DNA from: Hemibagrus wyckioides
Lineage: Eukaryota; Chordata; Actinopteri; Siluriformes; Bagridae
Direction of reading: 5' to 3'
DNA length: 64,000 nucleotides
NCBI RefSeq assembly: GCF_019097595.1
Contig: NC_080712.1
Location: 23,720,646-23,784,645, forward strand
The position numbers were made by a program, and so were the translations under genes. The notes beneath the pieces were generated by a model. It saw nothing but the letters and a program-made list of their open reading frames with translations, was not told where the DNA came from and did no database searches. Positions 1-13,152 of the stretch are shown here, in pieces (position 1 is the stretch's first letter; each line of letters begins with the position of its first letter).

Positions 1-293
1 CACATTCCTGACATTCCATTAAAACAGCAGGATTTATATTGTAAAAAATGAAACAAAGATAACTGATATCAAAACATTTCCACCTAATGTCAAAAATACA
101 ACCAGCACTAACCAACTGAAAACGACAGTGACACATTTTAGAGAAATAGGATAACAAGCTTAGAATAAGCTAATGGTGTAAGTGTGGACAATCCTTAGAG
201 GAAGTACCCTGTGATTTTTCTTACAACTTTCAGTTTGTTTTAATAAGAGTTTAGCAGCATGGTACATCTTGTCCCATGCCGATAAACCTTTAG
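1..293. other. AT-rich intergenic DNA, nothing recognised
   Basis: No coding, RNA or repeat signature was recognised here, and the same holds for 325-780. Short frames in this area have no supporting features. Confidence 0.5.
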
Positions 294-324
294 TATTTAT
301 TTATTTATTTATTTATTTATTTGA
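294..324. repeat. (TTTA)n microsatellite
   Basis: About seven copies of TTTA. Confidence 0.9.
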
Positions 325-779
325 CATTTTTTCTATATTCCAGATGCATGAAATTGTAAGGGAATCTCCTGTGCACAGCCTCTGTGAAAATGTATTTATT
401 ATTTATATTCTTCCATGACTATGTGATGATTGCATTATTTCATACTATCAAATAATACGATTGCATACTATGTGATGATTTCATTATTTAAGATCAAGTT
501 AATGTGCTTTGTGCTTACACATGATGTCTGTTCTTTGCTCACTAATGTTGTTTTTGCCCTTGCTACTGTTTTTGTTTTTCTCTTAGTTCAGCCTCGAGCG
601 TTATCTAAATGGTCTTGAGTGTGTCCTTTGCACGTACGTCTCGGTATAAAAGTCGACTGTTTTCGACGACTGTTTAGACTATGGATTGCCCAGGCTGTCT
701 AAACTCTCTCTTTGATTATACCCTGTCTCTTCTTCAGTCATCTTACCTCTGGTGAACTGCAGTGTTTTGATCATCCAGA

Positions 780-1640
780 AAGATTTAGAACAACTGCTAT
801 AGTGCAGGTCACCACACAGATTTTCTGTAGGATTCAAGTCTCTGGGCTCTGACTAGGTAATTCCAAAACATTAAGCTTTATTTATTTGTTTATTTATTTA
901 TTGCAGAAGCCATGGAATTCATATTATTGATTATTATACAGATTATATTATAATATTGATTAATGTCTGAAAGGTGAAAGTCCTCTTCATTTTTATCTTT
1001 TTATCAGACACCAGAAGGTTTTGTGCTAAAAAATTGACTGGTACTTTGAGCTATTCATGATTCCCTCCTTCACTAAAGCCAGAATATTGGAGATAAGCAC
1101 CATTGTACTGTGTATATGGTGTTATTTTGCTGATGTACTGTGTTGTTTAATTATACCTTTTATAATTATGGCCAAAAAGTTCAATCTTGTTCTCATCAGA
1201 CCATATTCATATATGTTTTAATAAAGTTTAGCCAGGCTTGGATACTCTTTTTTTGTTCTTTTTTTGTCAGAAAAAGATCATATCCTGCCACCCTGGCCCA
1301 CATTGCAGACAGGAGATAGTTGTCACATGCAGATAGCAACCTGTACTAGCCAGAAAGAGCTGCAGCTCCTGTAATGTAGCTGTAGGCCTCTTGACAGCCT
1401 CTCTGACCACTTTTCTCATTAATATTGGAGGGACGTCCTGTTCTTGGTAAAGTCGCCATATGTTCTCTTCTTGTTAGTGACTGTCTTCACTGTGTTCCAT
1501 AATGATTCCATCTAATGCCTTGGAAATTGTTTTGTAGCCCTCTCCTGATGAAAATGTCAGAAAAGTCCTTCAACAGCTTCGATTTATTTAGGGTTAATCA
1601 GAGCATGTGCTTGAAATTATGTACTGTGACAGTACCTACT
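780..1640 (-). mobile_element. decayed Tc1-like transposon remnant
   Basis: On the minus strand 780-880 reads like the DDE end of a Tc1 transposase (GAATTACC-TAGTCAGAGCCC, corresponding to [17 protein letters not shown] with breaks). The sequence 1270-1640 carries a familiar fish repeat (CTGTCTTCACTGTGTTCCAT, CCTTGGAAATTGTTTTGTA, TTTAGGGTTAATCAGA). Limits are vague. No usable coding frame. Confidence 0.5.
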
Positions 1641-2149
1641 TACAGTATTTGTTTGTAGTATGAATACAATCTATACTTGTATAGATTGAAACTCTTTTTA
1701 CCCCAAAAAAACAAATGTTTTTTTCTTGTTTAATCCTTCAAGAAGTTAACAGTTTACTCACAACTCGTCAGCACCTTACCTTATGGGCTCGTAGTGTTGA
1801 TTGTTTCCATATTGCAGAATCTCAGAAGAAGCAGTAGGTCATCCAAGTATTATGGAATTCAGACATACTACTCTTTCTCTGTACTGCTACTGTATAGTAG
1901 GGTAGTAGGGATATTCGGACATAGCTAGAGTCACTTCAGTCAAGACAGATTTGTTATAACTACTGGTTTACATATAAACTTGTCATTTTCAATACAGCCA
2001 TATGCTCAGATATATAAGAGTGTGCTCATGTGTGCAATTTGGTCACTCAAAAATCTTTTTTTTGTCTCTAAAATGTATCACTTTGGTTTTTAGTGTCACT
2101 TTTGCACTAAAAGTGGAAGTGTTCTCATATGACTCATCTTTATTTCATT

Positions 2150-3050
2150 ATTTTCTTTCTTTCTTTTTTTCTTTTTTTTTACCTCACAAGAACCTGCTGT
2201 TTTGTGGACTATTTATATCCATTGTACATCATGGATGAGCACAAATGTGAGCTCTTGGTTTGATCCCTTCGTGTTATCTTGTTTCTCCCAAATTTCCCCT
2301 TCGGGATCAAGGAAGTGCAGCTATTTATCTATCCTCATGTTCATCGGTGCAAGACTATTCTCAAATTACTGTCAGTCACTAAGGCTCAGAAATCTTCAAA
2401 TACCGGATTTACCATATTTGCTTAAATCAAATGTGTACATCAGTTTCATGTGATTGAATTGAGTTACATTAACACAAGCTGTTTGATTTGATTATGTCTT
2501 TGCAAAGTATTGAATGAAACCAAACTCCATGCACTCACTCGAGGTGAGGATTTAACAATGCACTATTCCAACAGCTTAATGACATTTCATCATGTAATTG
2601 GTTTATGTTAATGTAATATAGGGAAACTGCTGAGGTAGAAAATTTCCCTGAATTCGAAGGCTGTGATGTACATCTTTTACAGCTGTCAAAAATTAGTAGG
2701 AAGTGTAGAGGCACTTTGATTGATTTTAGGACCTCTGCGGCTGCAGGGCCTCACTACTTTCTCACACTGCTCTGGTGTGATCTTGGTTCACTCTTTTTCT
2801 GGTCTCTTCTACAGTTCAGTGACTGTAGTGGGTTTCTAAGCAATATCTTTGTTGGCAAGGATTTTCTATAGATTTTTCAGTCGGGTTTAGATCAGGACTC
2901 TGGGCTGGCCATTTCATTATTCCAATGTTCTCAGCTTCAAGGGACTGATTTGCAGTGTGACAATTGCATGAAAATTGTGGGCTGATTGGGAGATTCTTGC
3001 AGGGAAGGAACCACATGTTACCGAAGAAGGTTCTGATAAACATTTGTATT
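2150..3050 (-). mobile_element. decayed Tc1-like transposase fragment(s)
   Basis: The minus strand at 2870-2930 translates to MKWPAQSPDLNPTEKSIENP, the C-terminal DDE signature of Tc1 transposases; surrounding frames are broken. At 2175-2235 ACCTCACAAGAACCTGC followed by GGACTATTTATATCCATTGTA looks like an inverted-repeat end of the same kind of element. Ancient debris. Confidence 0.55.
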
Positions 3051-4240
3051 CACCCTACTATGTAGTGGGTACAAGAGGCCCAACTTATGCTACAGAAAAC
3101 ATCCACCAAACCATCAGGCATGTTGTGTAGAGGAGAACTGGTCCATGTTTAATTTATTGAGGTCTGAAACATTATGTTCAGTGTCAAACTGGGCAAAGAC
3201 AGAACCCAAAGTGTGTAAAGAAGTCAGTGAAAGGTGAAGGAAGAAGTGTCATAGCTACATGGCAGAGTGAATGCAAATGCACCTTCTACTTGCACTGGGC
3301 TCTTGTGAAAGGAATCTGCACCTACCAGACCTTTATGTGTGTTTCTAGTCCATGAAGTGTTCTTCCCTACTGAGGACAAATTCTAACACACTGCTGTGGT
3401 TGTAGCAAAATAGCTTATTTTATGGCAATGAATGGGCAATACATGGAAAATATTAGTAGAAAAGATCCCTGTTCAATTCAATTCAAATGTGAGATATGTG
3501 TGTATGTACATTATCTCTCATTCATAATTCATGTGTTGTAACAGTAAAAATGTTTAAAATGTTGAAAGAAAATCATTTAAAATTAGTTAAGTATTAATTA
3601 TTCATTAGATGTAGAAATGCTGAACAATGATAATATTGTCCTATAGGGGGTGCTTCTACAGTTTTTCCTTTATTGTACATAGAGGGGAAACATCGCAGAG
3701 TTTTTATCATTATTCATTTCACCTTTTGTTAAGGTTTACAAAGGCACTTTGAGAGGTTGTATATGATTACACAACAAACAAGTTATTTAAGTTATTAAAT
3801 TCCATCTTTAATGTGGTGGGGCCTTTTTGTTTCATTTATAGTAAATAGAGAGAAAAGAAAACTTGAATATTACTTAAATGACTCTGTTATTATGTTATAC
3901 TTACTGTAGTTTGCATGTTTTTACCTGTTCAATAACGATCAGCATAGTACATGCATTCTTTTCATTGTTATTATAGGCGTAAAAGGGTAATGTGGAGAGT
4001 GAGGAATGAAGTTTCCTCCAGGGCTGAGAATAAGACATGTAGGCAGTGGGGTATGAACATTAGTTGTTAGGAGAGTCGTTCAGACAGCAGCGTGCACGCT
4101 ATCCAGCCCTTTCTTCTGGCACCTCGTAGGGAAGTAGGGAATACACTGCACATGCAGAATGAATGACAGTTTGCTCTCCTCTCATTCATTATCCAGGCTA
4201 CTCTTAGGAGCAGAACTGTGTCTACTTTAAAGTCTGTCTC
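3050..4240. other. intergenic DNA, nothing recognised
   Basis: Moderately AT-rich unique-looking sequence, possibly including further decayed transposon. No gene features. Confidence 0.4.
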
Positions 4241-4244
4241 TATT

Positions 4245-4289
<45 letters not shown>
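4245..4289. repeat. (CT)n microsatellite
   Basis: About 22 CT units, with a shorter run at 4301-4313. Confidence 0.9.
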
Positions 4290-4293
<4 letters not shown>

Positions 4294-4911
4294 GACTCAT
4301 TCTCTCTCTCTCTTGCATACATACTCAAGCTTTCTCGTATTTGTACAAAGAGTGATTTCCTTACTGCAAAGAGGAGACATGTTGAGAACATGTTGAGGTG
4401 AGATGGAGAGATGATTCAAACCCAAAAAATCTGATGCTGGCCTATTTATATAATCTCATTACAGTACCTTAGGCATGTCAGAGGGGAAATAAGAGGTGCA
4501 AATTACAGACACTAAGGAAGATCTGTGCCTGTGGTCTGACACACGGCAGCTGGTAGGTCTCATGATTTGGAATCCATTTTTATAACCCAGCTTTCTTGCA
4601 GTGAAACGGCTCTGCCACTATATTTAAAGTCACACCAGCACAAACTAATGTCTGGACATGTTGGGCCAGTGCAATGCTCTCTAGCTTGTGAACAACTTGT
4701 GAATAGAGCAAGTGCTAGAACGATGTCCAGGAATTAAGTGGAGCTGCACAGAGCTTTTGCTTTCATACAAGTTGTGAGTCATTGCGTGGTATGTTGGCGT
4801 ATTTCGTGCATTTTTCAAGTTGCACAGTGCTTGCAGAAAGTAGCAAATTCAGGTAAGATTTGCGTTTGTGTGTACTCCACTGCTACTTCTCCCTCCAGCT
4901 CTCTTTCTCTT

Positions 4912-4949
<38 letters not shown>
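4912..4949. repeat. (CT)n microsatellite
   Basis: About 19 CT units. Overlapping SLSLSL / RERERE frames on the two strands are artefacts of the repeat. Confidence 0.9.
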
Positions 4950-4951
<2 letters not shown>

Positions 4952-5189
4952 GAGATGTCAGTGTTCCTGACCGCTTCTGCTCTCTGGATCTCTGATCTAT
5001 TCTGCTTCTGGTTTGAGTTTTCATCACTTAGAGGTTGCTCAGTGCTGCTGAGGATGGCGCCACATGGACAGTTGGGAGATACATGAGATTGCTTTGGATG
5101 ATACCACTTAGAAACTAGAATAGCTCTCCTGGTTATGCATTTGCAATTGAAAATCATTGCTAATCACCTTGTCTGGTATCACCTAGATG

Positions 5190-5923
5190 CAGTGGCGGGC
5201 CATGCATTTCACACCTAGACCTTCAGTGGTGTCCTTCCTGAATTAATCCACCTCAATACCATCATTATGATGCCACAGTAATAGATACTAATCAACGGTT
5301 AAATAGCAAAGTAAAAAAGAAATTAGGCTACAGTATTTCACACCTCACAAGGAATAGTCAATTTTATTACTGTCCGCCTTGAAAATGCATTTGTAAGGAT
5401 GTCTGTCACCAAATCAATTTCTTCTCCTCTGTCAGCCATTGGGAGTTAAAATATATATATTTTATTTAGTTTGTGCGGTTCGCTGCCTCTGACTACTCCA
5501 ATTATCCAATCAAAGGATGGGAAATTGCTGACATAATCGTATGCCTGCTAGATGGCCCCAGTGACGCCAACTTGAAATCTGATTGGTTAATGTAACAATT
5601 TCATTGCCACTTATTTTAAGCTACTGGCACCTGCACTATTGATTCTGAAGGCCTTAAGGCAGATTTCTTTCACCCTGGCAATACATGATGTCAGCCACTG
5701 GCTGAAATATGATTGGATAAATACTCTTATCATAAATATAGACTACTGGAAGCAGCACAACCAAGAGAAAAGCTATGAAATGTAGAGAATAGACTATAGG
5801 GAATAATTTAATACACATTCATGGAAAAATATATAAAATATATTAAAATGCAAGTCAGTGATTCAGATCACTGCTGATTAGGCCAGCAGAGAAGGCCTTG
5901 CTGGTCCTGATGGCCCACCACTG
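5190..5923. mobile_element. hAT-type non-autonomous transposon with perfect 8-base target duplication
   Basis: Ends CAGTGGCGGGCC and GGCCCACCACTG form an imperfect 12-base inverted repeat. CCTAGATG occurs immediately outside both ends (5182-5189 and 5924-5931), an exact 8-base target duplication diagnostic of hAT. The 734-base interior has no transposase frame. It split an older teleost interspersed repeat whose right part continues at 5924. Confidence 0.88.
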
Positions 5924-5931
5924 CCTAGATG

Positions 5932-6115
5932 AGGATGGGTTCCCTTTTGAGTTAGGTTCCTCTCAAGGTTTTCTTCCTAATATCACCTCAAGGAGGATTT
6001 CCTTGCCACCGTCACCTCCTCATTAAGGATAATTTATATATTTTTGCAATGTCCATTGTTAAAACTGCTCTACAGATAAAATTGATTTGATTTTAAGTGA
6101 ATTCAAGCAAGTTAA
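5932..6115 (+). repeat. teleost interspersed repeat tail (right half of the unit split by the hAT element)
   Basis: GGGTTCCCTTTTGAGTTAGG, CTCTCAAGG, CTTCCTAATATCACCTCAAG and CAATGTCCATTGTTAAAACT, ending TACAGATAAAATTGATTTGA. The same unit recurs at 10038-10260 and, reversed, at 42366-42425. Very common in fish genomes; I cannot assign it to a SINE or LINE tail with certainty. Confidence 0.6.
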
Positions 6116-6648
6116 AAAGCTACACTGAGCTTGGCAGAGCATGGCATTGTATCATATAGAAGCAGCACAGATGTCACTTCTGCCTTAATAACATTCATTC
6201 AAATGAGCTTTAATCTCTAATCCTTCTCATTTAACTGCTTACTCTTGTGCTGCAGTGACTGATTTATTAATATTTCAGGGCTAGGGATTTCACCAAATTT
6301 GTCCATTCGCAGTTATGAGATTGTATCATATAGACACAGAAAAGTCTTGTGTTCAAGTTTAAATAATGATTATTACAAAATCAGGTTAATAAAACAGAAA
6401 TGCAGTTCGCTCACCTTTTTACACACCTAAGCAGATACTGATTATATGAATGATTGTGTGTAGCCACAAGTCTTATTCTTTTCACTGCATAACAAACATG
6501 ATTATTTAAAATAGCCATGCATAAATTACTGCAAGGAAATATTATGTATAGATCTTATAAAATTATATAGGCATCTTTTAACACAATTTTAACTAGATGC
6601 AGTTTTGCTCAGTTGTACATTTGTAGCCTTGAAGTCACTGCTACCAGA

Positions 6649-6776
<128 letters not shown>

Positions 6777-7087
6777 AAGGGGTCTTATTGTAAAAGCAGA
6801 ATTTCAGATAAATTTACTAAAGTAGTAGTAGTGGTAGTGATAGCTAACTACTACTTAACTAAACAAAAGAATCTTGACCAGTAACAGAGCCTCTAATATG
6901 TTCATGTTTCACATTTCCTCTGTGTTTTTCTTTTCAGGTCAGGACCAGTGAGAGCTGGCTTTCCTCTAGCAAGGTTGCACTGATTGAGAGAGAACTGAGG
7001 GGAATAGAAGCATTATGCCCCACAACCTAGGATAACCTTTCACTAAACTTTCTGTCTCATAAAAACTAAATTTAATTGAATTAACAA

Positions 7088-7123
7088 ACAAATAAAATAA
7101 AATAAAATAAAATAAAATAAAAT
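7088..7123. repeat. (AAAAT)n microsatellite
   Basis: About seven copies of AATAA. Confidence 0.9.
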
Positions 7124-7263
7124 ATGTATTATGTGGTACCAAGAAAGTGGCAGCTCAGCAGTTAAGGTGTTGGATTAATAAATGGTAATTGCTACTTACA
7201 ACTAATTGCTTAGTTATACAGTTAAGATAAATGTATGTTGCTCTGAATAATCTTCCAAATGTG

Positions 7264-7313
7264 CTTCTTCTTCTTCTTCTTCTTCTTCTTCTTCTTCTTC
7301 TTCTTCTTCTTCT
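7264..7313. repeat. (CTT)n microsatellite
   Basis: About 16 CTT units. Confidence 0.93.
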
Positions 7314-8049
7314 AAGTTTCCATTCACAGCTTCACTGATCAAACAAGCACCAATTACTTTTAGTTATTTAGTGTCACACAAGTGATGCATATAAACAGGC
7401 TTAACATCAAGCCCTTAAAGCCCTGAAAATCAAGTGGCTTACAGTGAGATTTTATACAATTTACTTTTATTCACCAGTTTAATGGAGTGTGCACTCTAGT
7501 GGGTGCAATCAAAACTGCAGATTTTTTCCCACAGATTTATTATTTATTCATTTATTTTTTAAATTAATATTTCGGAAATTAATGTAAAATTGTTTGAATA
7601 AAAGCTTTAAAACTTTTAAGCTTTCTGATAACTGCCAACTCCTATTAATGTAGGACTTACTGCTGGTTTTATTTTAACTATATCTGAGATGGATTTATAC
7701 AGATAAGCATCATTCCATATTGTACCTCGTGTTCAGTAGGGGTCTGAGCGGTTAGGGTGAAAATATACAATTTACTACATAAATCATCACATAAGACATC
7801 CACTGGTTTTCCTTACATTTGTCCTCGTCAATGCATATTGTAGGATCAATGCAAAATATTGTGAGTTGTTTTTACAAGCTGGAGAGAAGAAAAAGCTGCC
7901 GTGTCGTCATGTTTGGTGCATGTAAACAGCCCTCATGCATTGGGAAAATCATCTTTGAACCTCTATTTCCAAAGAGAATGAGCATTTTTTTTATTGGGAA
8001 ATTGTTTGTGCCTCCCACACGTGCTTAATGGAGGATCCGGCAATTATAT

Positions 8050-8460
8050 CCAGAGAGGCTGCTTAGCTGCCAGTTCAATCCCTCATCATCTTGAAACTGG
8101 TCTACTGCCACACACTTCTGCCATGTAATCCCACCCCTGCAGCTCATGCAGAATGAAGCTGCACCACTTCTTTCAAATCTCCCCCAAATTCGTTCTATTT
8201 AAATTTTGATTAAAAACACTGCTGTTTGCCTTCGAAAACAAAGAATGTCCCAGCCCCTATCTAGCTGAAGGCACTTATCAAACCCTGCTTTGCACCATGT
8301 TCTAGTACAGTTGAACTTGATCTACCGTTCCTGAAGGTTCAAGGATGATATGCATCATGAATCTTCTCTGTACTGACACCCAGGTGGTGGAATAAAAAAT
8401 TTTCAGCCGTGTCACTGACTGTCTTTAAACAAAGACTCAATATCTATCATTTTGACAAGT
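8050..8460 (+). mobile_element. LINE ORF2 C-terminal fossil
   Basis: The order GAATGAAGCTGCACC, CCCAGCCCCTATCTAGCTGA, CTGACACCCAGGTGGTGGAA, CTGACTGTCTTTAAACAAAG follows the end of fish non-LTR reverse transcriptase ORFs. WWNKKFSAVSLTVFKQRLN is readable but there are many stops. Assigned from remembered consensus; clade not determined. Confidence 0.45.
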
Positions 8461-8469
8461 TGTTAAATG

Positions 8470-10037
8470 TGTACTAATTATTATTATTTTTTAAATGGGG
8501 ATAATTACTTGCTTCCTTAGTGCATTAATTTCTCTCTGATATTCCTTGACCCTTGAGATTCCATAAAAAAGTACCAAGTTTCTCCGGATAAGTGAATCTG
8601 CAAAATGAAAATTTTTATTATATTTGTTTATATTTATTATAATAATGATTACTAGTAGTAGTTCCTTTACTCTACATTGTCATTCATTTTCCTATCAGTA
8701 ATTGTAACAATATTTGACCATGAATCAGTGTTGCTATTTGTCAACTCTAGTATCCTTTCTCTTTAATAGTTCTGTGTAAACACAGGGCACTTTGAACCTT
8801 GAATGGCAACAATTCCTAAACAGTCTGAAGTGGAGTTCAGTTTCAGGGCAATCTGGCAGATGAACTGAGTTGTACATTGGGTAGGTGAAGGACAGTGCAC
8901 CCGCAGCCCTGGCTGTTTAATCTGTAACCTCAAAATTAGCTTATACACACAAATTTAACAAGTAAAAAAATAGATCACTGAGTATATTATTATTTAATAC
9001 AGAAATGGGAATTTATCTTTTTGGTGAACTGTTTTGAAATTCAATATATGGGAATATCAGAGTTTTATAATGTCATAGATTTGAGTAATATGTTTTTATT
9101 ACAATGAATATTATAACAACTAAGATACTCTTCGGACATTTGAGTTGTAATAATACCAGAATTTTATTTGCTGACCTGAACGTTCTTGGCAACAGTCATT
9201 GGTTATAATCATTCTTAATGATCTGCTTGCTAAAATTTGACAAAATAAAATAAATACCCAGTGATCTCATTGTAGTCCATAGACTCTCTATGATGCATGC
9301 TATATATTATCATTCCATACAACATTCGAAAAAAGACAGCACTTGAGACTCAGGGATTCACTCATATATATTCACGTGACTCCTAGCAGTTTAGTTCGGT
9401 CACAGCTCAGTACAGGTGCACAGGTGAAGGAGATTTCATTAGCTTAAACAGTTTATAACAACAAAAGTGATATGGGTGAACAAAGAAGATATAAGTGTAT
9501 GTACTTCCTGAACACAAGTGATGAGGGTTTTATCTTAGTGATTTATTTACAATAATAGAAAACCTTCTAAGAAATGGACCTACTACGTGCGTAAGGAAAC
9601 AAAAACTCATAGATTGACTGTTTATACAGGATGTGCTTCTGTCAGCAAATTTCATTTATGCCCTCATTTCATTTATGACACGCAGCTTAAACTAGATAAG
9701 ATTTATGTCGGATTGAATTGTTACATAGAAATCATTCAAATAATGAGATCACTCAAAACTTATTTATTCAGAACACGAGTCCCAATGAATACCGGATCAT
9801 TTCTATAGCCTGTTATCATCATATCTGCGCACATCGACTAAAAACAGATTAAGTTAGAGATTAACTCAGAGCCCCACAGCCTGATACATCATGGAGGAAT
9901 GTCAAGATGAACAGACAGTGACTTGTCTTTTTCTTAACAGAAGCCTGCAGGTTAAGAACAATGGCAGTTTGCCAAAGAAACACACCACCGAAAGCAATCA
10001 GTAAAATCTCAGGAAAAAAGTAAGAGTCATAGACTAA
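8470..10037. other. intergenic DNA, nothing recognised
   Basis: AT-rich sequence without exon-like structure or repeat wording I know. Confidence 0.4.
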
Positions 10038-10260
10038 CATTAACATGAGGACGAGTTCACTTTTGAGTCTGGTTCCTCTCAAGCTTTCTTCCTCATTTCA
10101 GGGAGTTTTTCCTTGTAGTCTTCTCTGGCTTACTCATTTGGGATAAAATGATACATTTCTGTATATGTATATTCTGAATTTATATATTTCTGTAAATCTG
10201 CATTGTGGCAATGTCCATTGTTGAAAGTGGTCTACAAATAAAACTGAATTGAATTGAACT
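10038..10260 (+). repeat. teleost interspersed repeat tail (second copy)
   Basis: TTTTGAGTCTGGTTCCTCTC, CTTTCTTCCTC, CAATGTCCATTGTTGAAAGT and ACAAATAAAACTGAATTGAA share the order and wording of the copy at 5932. Ends in a short GAATT run typical of retroposed tails. Confidence 0.65.
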
Positions 10261-11550
10261 AGTTATGATTAGCTATCTAGCATAAGCTAAGTCACCTTTA
10301 TGAAAAGCAGCAATGTTAACACTCCATTTTTAAATCTGCCAGACTTTCAGGTGTCTTTAGCTAACAGGCATGATGCCTCCAAAATGTGTTCAGCTCTAGT
10401 AATGTTTTAGTAAGTATATTTTCAGATCAATTTTCAGATCACGCCACAGATTTCAGTTTAGATTTAAGTCTGAGATACAAAACACAAACCTTCTTTTTGT
10501 CAAGCCATTCCTTTTGTATTTTTTTTGTTCTTGTTTTGATGTAAATTTTCACCTTCTGGCTGTCTGGAACAGGTTCTCCTCAAGAATTTGCTTGTATTGG
10601 CTTCATCCCTCTTGCCCTTAATGGCAACAAGATTTTCAGTTCCTCCAGCTGAAAAGTAAACCATGGCCATGACGAATACCATTTCTAACCACAAGAACCA
10701 CCATCGTTCTTGAGGGTAGAAATGGTGTTTGGCTGTATTCGGTCTGAGCTAAACATAACATGCTTTTAGACCAAATGGCTCAAAATTCCTTTTTAAAAGC
10801 TGTCACATGACTTCTAGCAAACGACAGGAATGCCTTCTTAGACCTGGCTTGCCTCTGGATCACTCCATAGAGCCCAATCTGTTAACGAGCTGATGATGTT
10901 ACTGACGTCTACACAGGTTTTCCTATTTCAGCCCTAAATCTCCATCAGCACTGTGGCTGGACTCTTGGACACTTTTTCTGTCAATTTCCTATGTTGCATG
11001 AGCGTTCAGCTGGAAAGGACGGTCTGACCTTGGTAGTGTCTGGATCGGGCCATTTTTTTTTTTCACTTTGTTATAATGGATTTCACAGTTCTCTAGGACA
11101 GTTCGAAGCTTATTTGATCTTTTTATAACTTTTCTATGACTTTCCAAAGTCAGTGCTATTTATTGTGGGACACAGATGGAATATCTGCCTATTCTTATGT
11201 GATTTTTAATGATGCAATACAGCAAAATGAGCAATAATCACTATGAGGGGAATATTGTCTGGAGACACTATAGAGGGATACAGAAAAAAATGAACAACAC
11301 AGTAAAATAAATTGGATTTTAAAATGATTAATAGCTCATTTAAAAACTATCAACTTTTTAATCTAAAACAGTTTGAAGTATGAGGCCTCTTGAACTTGTA
11401 CTTAGAATCTGCACTGTGTTTAATCCATCACTGACATTGAGTGCTATCCTTCATGACCACTCTGAGTCACTCTGGTGTCTGTAATGTTGTGTATAAACAT
11501 TGCTAAACAGAACAAAAAACACCTTTAAGCACCTGGCGTAGGCGCAGTCT
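10261..11550. other. intergenic DNA upstream of the Ly-6-like gene
   Basis: Part of 10490-11170 has the texture of an old transposon relic but no diagnostic motif. The last few hundred bases are the presumed promoter region. No further coding feature seen. Confidence 0.35.
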
Positions 11551-11556
11551 GGCATC

Positions 11557-11564
11557 TATATAAG
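11557..11564 (+). promoter_or_regulatory. TATA box of the Ly-6-like gene
   Basis: TATATAAG in the context GGCATC-TATATAAG-GTGTGG. Transcription should start about 25-30 bases downstream near 11590, in front of a short leader that ends in a consensus donor (AAT|GTGAGT at 11614/11615). Confidence 0.6.
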
Positions 11565-11589
11565 GTGTGGGTTCTCATCAGATCTATTA

Positions 11590-11614
11590 CACAGGGGACA
11601 CACCAGACAGAAAT
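11590..11614 (+). other. 5' non-coding exon of the Ly-6-like gene
   Basis: Inferred leader between the expected start site and the donor GTGAGT at 11615. It would splice to the acceptor CAACAG at 12820-12825, just before the coding start. The start coordinate is approximate. Confidence 0.45.
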
Positions 11615-12710
11615 GTGAGTGCAAGTCTAATTCATTTTGATCAGATTGATATTAAAAATATTCGACTGTATTCGAAAATATTTGACTGGCAAAAATGCAT
11701 TAGCATGTTAGGCAGGGTTAGGGTTAATGGTAAGTGAAGATTTAGGAAAATTGTGCTTTGATTCTTTGATTTATTTAAAAATGATAAAAGCTCGGGTTCA
11801 GTTACTTGTACGTAGTTCGTCTTGTCCTTTTCCTCATACCATTGTGAAAGTTTTTACAAAGAACTCTGTCACATTGTGTTATTTAACTGGAAATATAATA
11901 TCTTGGAGTTTCTTCTTAATATGCTGCAAACATTGAGAATTTCCACATCGTTTACAGGATCCTGAAAGAAACAGACTTCCATGTTCCAAGTAAAACAAAC
12001 CGCTCTCTGAACGTCCATGGAGACCCACAAAACACAGGACACTATATTGATTAGAAAGATCTGGGAATCAATTTCTGATTTAATATGTTGCCAAGGTCAG
12101 ACTCTAAACCGCTAGGCACTTGTGTAATGACAAACCCTATTTTACATGGAGCTTCACAAAAGAGAGGAATGCAGATGTTACGCAGAGTAACCAGACAGAC
12201 CTGTCTATTATGTAAGACCCAATTTAAATTAGAAGTCAAATAGAATAAAATTAAATGAGCAAAAATAATATTAGCCCAAAGACTGAATAATATTGACATT
12301 ATTACGTCTCATTACATCATGATCTCCTGTTACAAACAACTTTGAGTGATTTATGAGTGGTAAAGTTTGGCATTCATGGCTATGGCTTTCTTTATGTGCA
12401 AATTATTATAATTATTACTTTGCATGAAATCAAGTTACATAAACTATTACTCAAGAGGAGCAGCACATGGATCAGATTCAAGTATGATGTGATTATTATA
12501 GGATTTGTGTGGTGGGTTGATTGGAAGGCAAAGAGAATCCTTGACCATGACTCTTTTGTGCTGACTCGTTTGCTTGGGGCTGTATAAACAGTAAACCTAT
12601 TTCCTGTCTCATTCCAAGTCTATTCTTTCAAATGCAGACATGTTTTATAATCCTGACTCTGTGATGAACCGGCTGCCATAGCCTTTAGAGATAAGCCTAT
12701 TTACTTTAGT

Positions 12711-12757
<47 letters not shown>

Positions 12758-13077
12758 CAACCACGTGCCTCATGCTCCATCCAAAACTGTATAAAGTTTC
12801 TGTTTTCTTTGTTTCAATCCAACAGAGCAGTGAACAGAGAGCGAAGATGAAGGTCTGGTTTCTGTTGTTTGTGCTGCTGCCACTCTGCCTAGATTCTACT
12901 GGTAAGTAAAATTTTATTCTTTATTCTATGGATATAATGAATCATTTTAGTATTAGTTGGAGTATTTTATGTAGTAGTAGTTTTTGTATTTTAGATTGTC
13001 TTTAAATTTTAGATTGTAAACATGTTTTTCCAAGTAAAAAATGAAATGTTACAGAGAAATGCTTGCCCAATATAATG

Positions 13078-13152
<75 letters not shown>

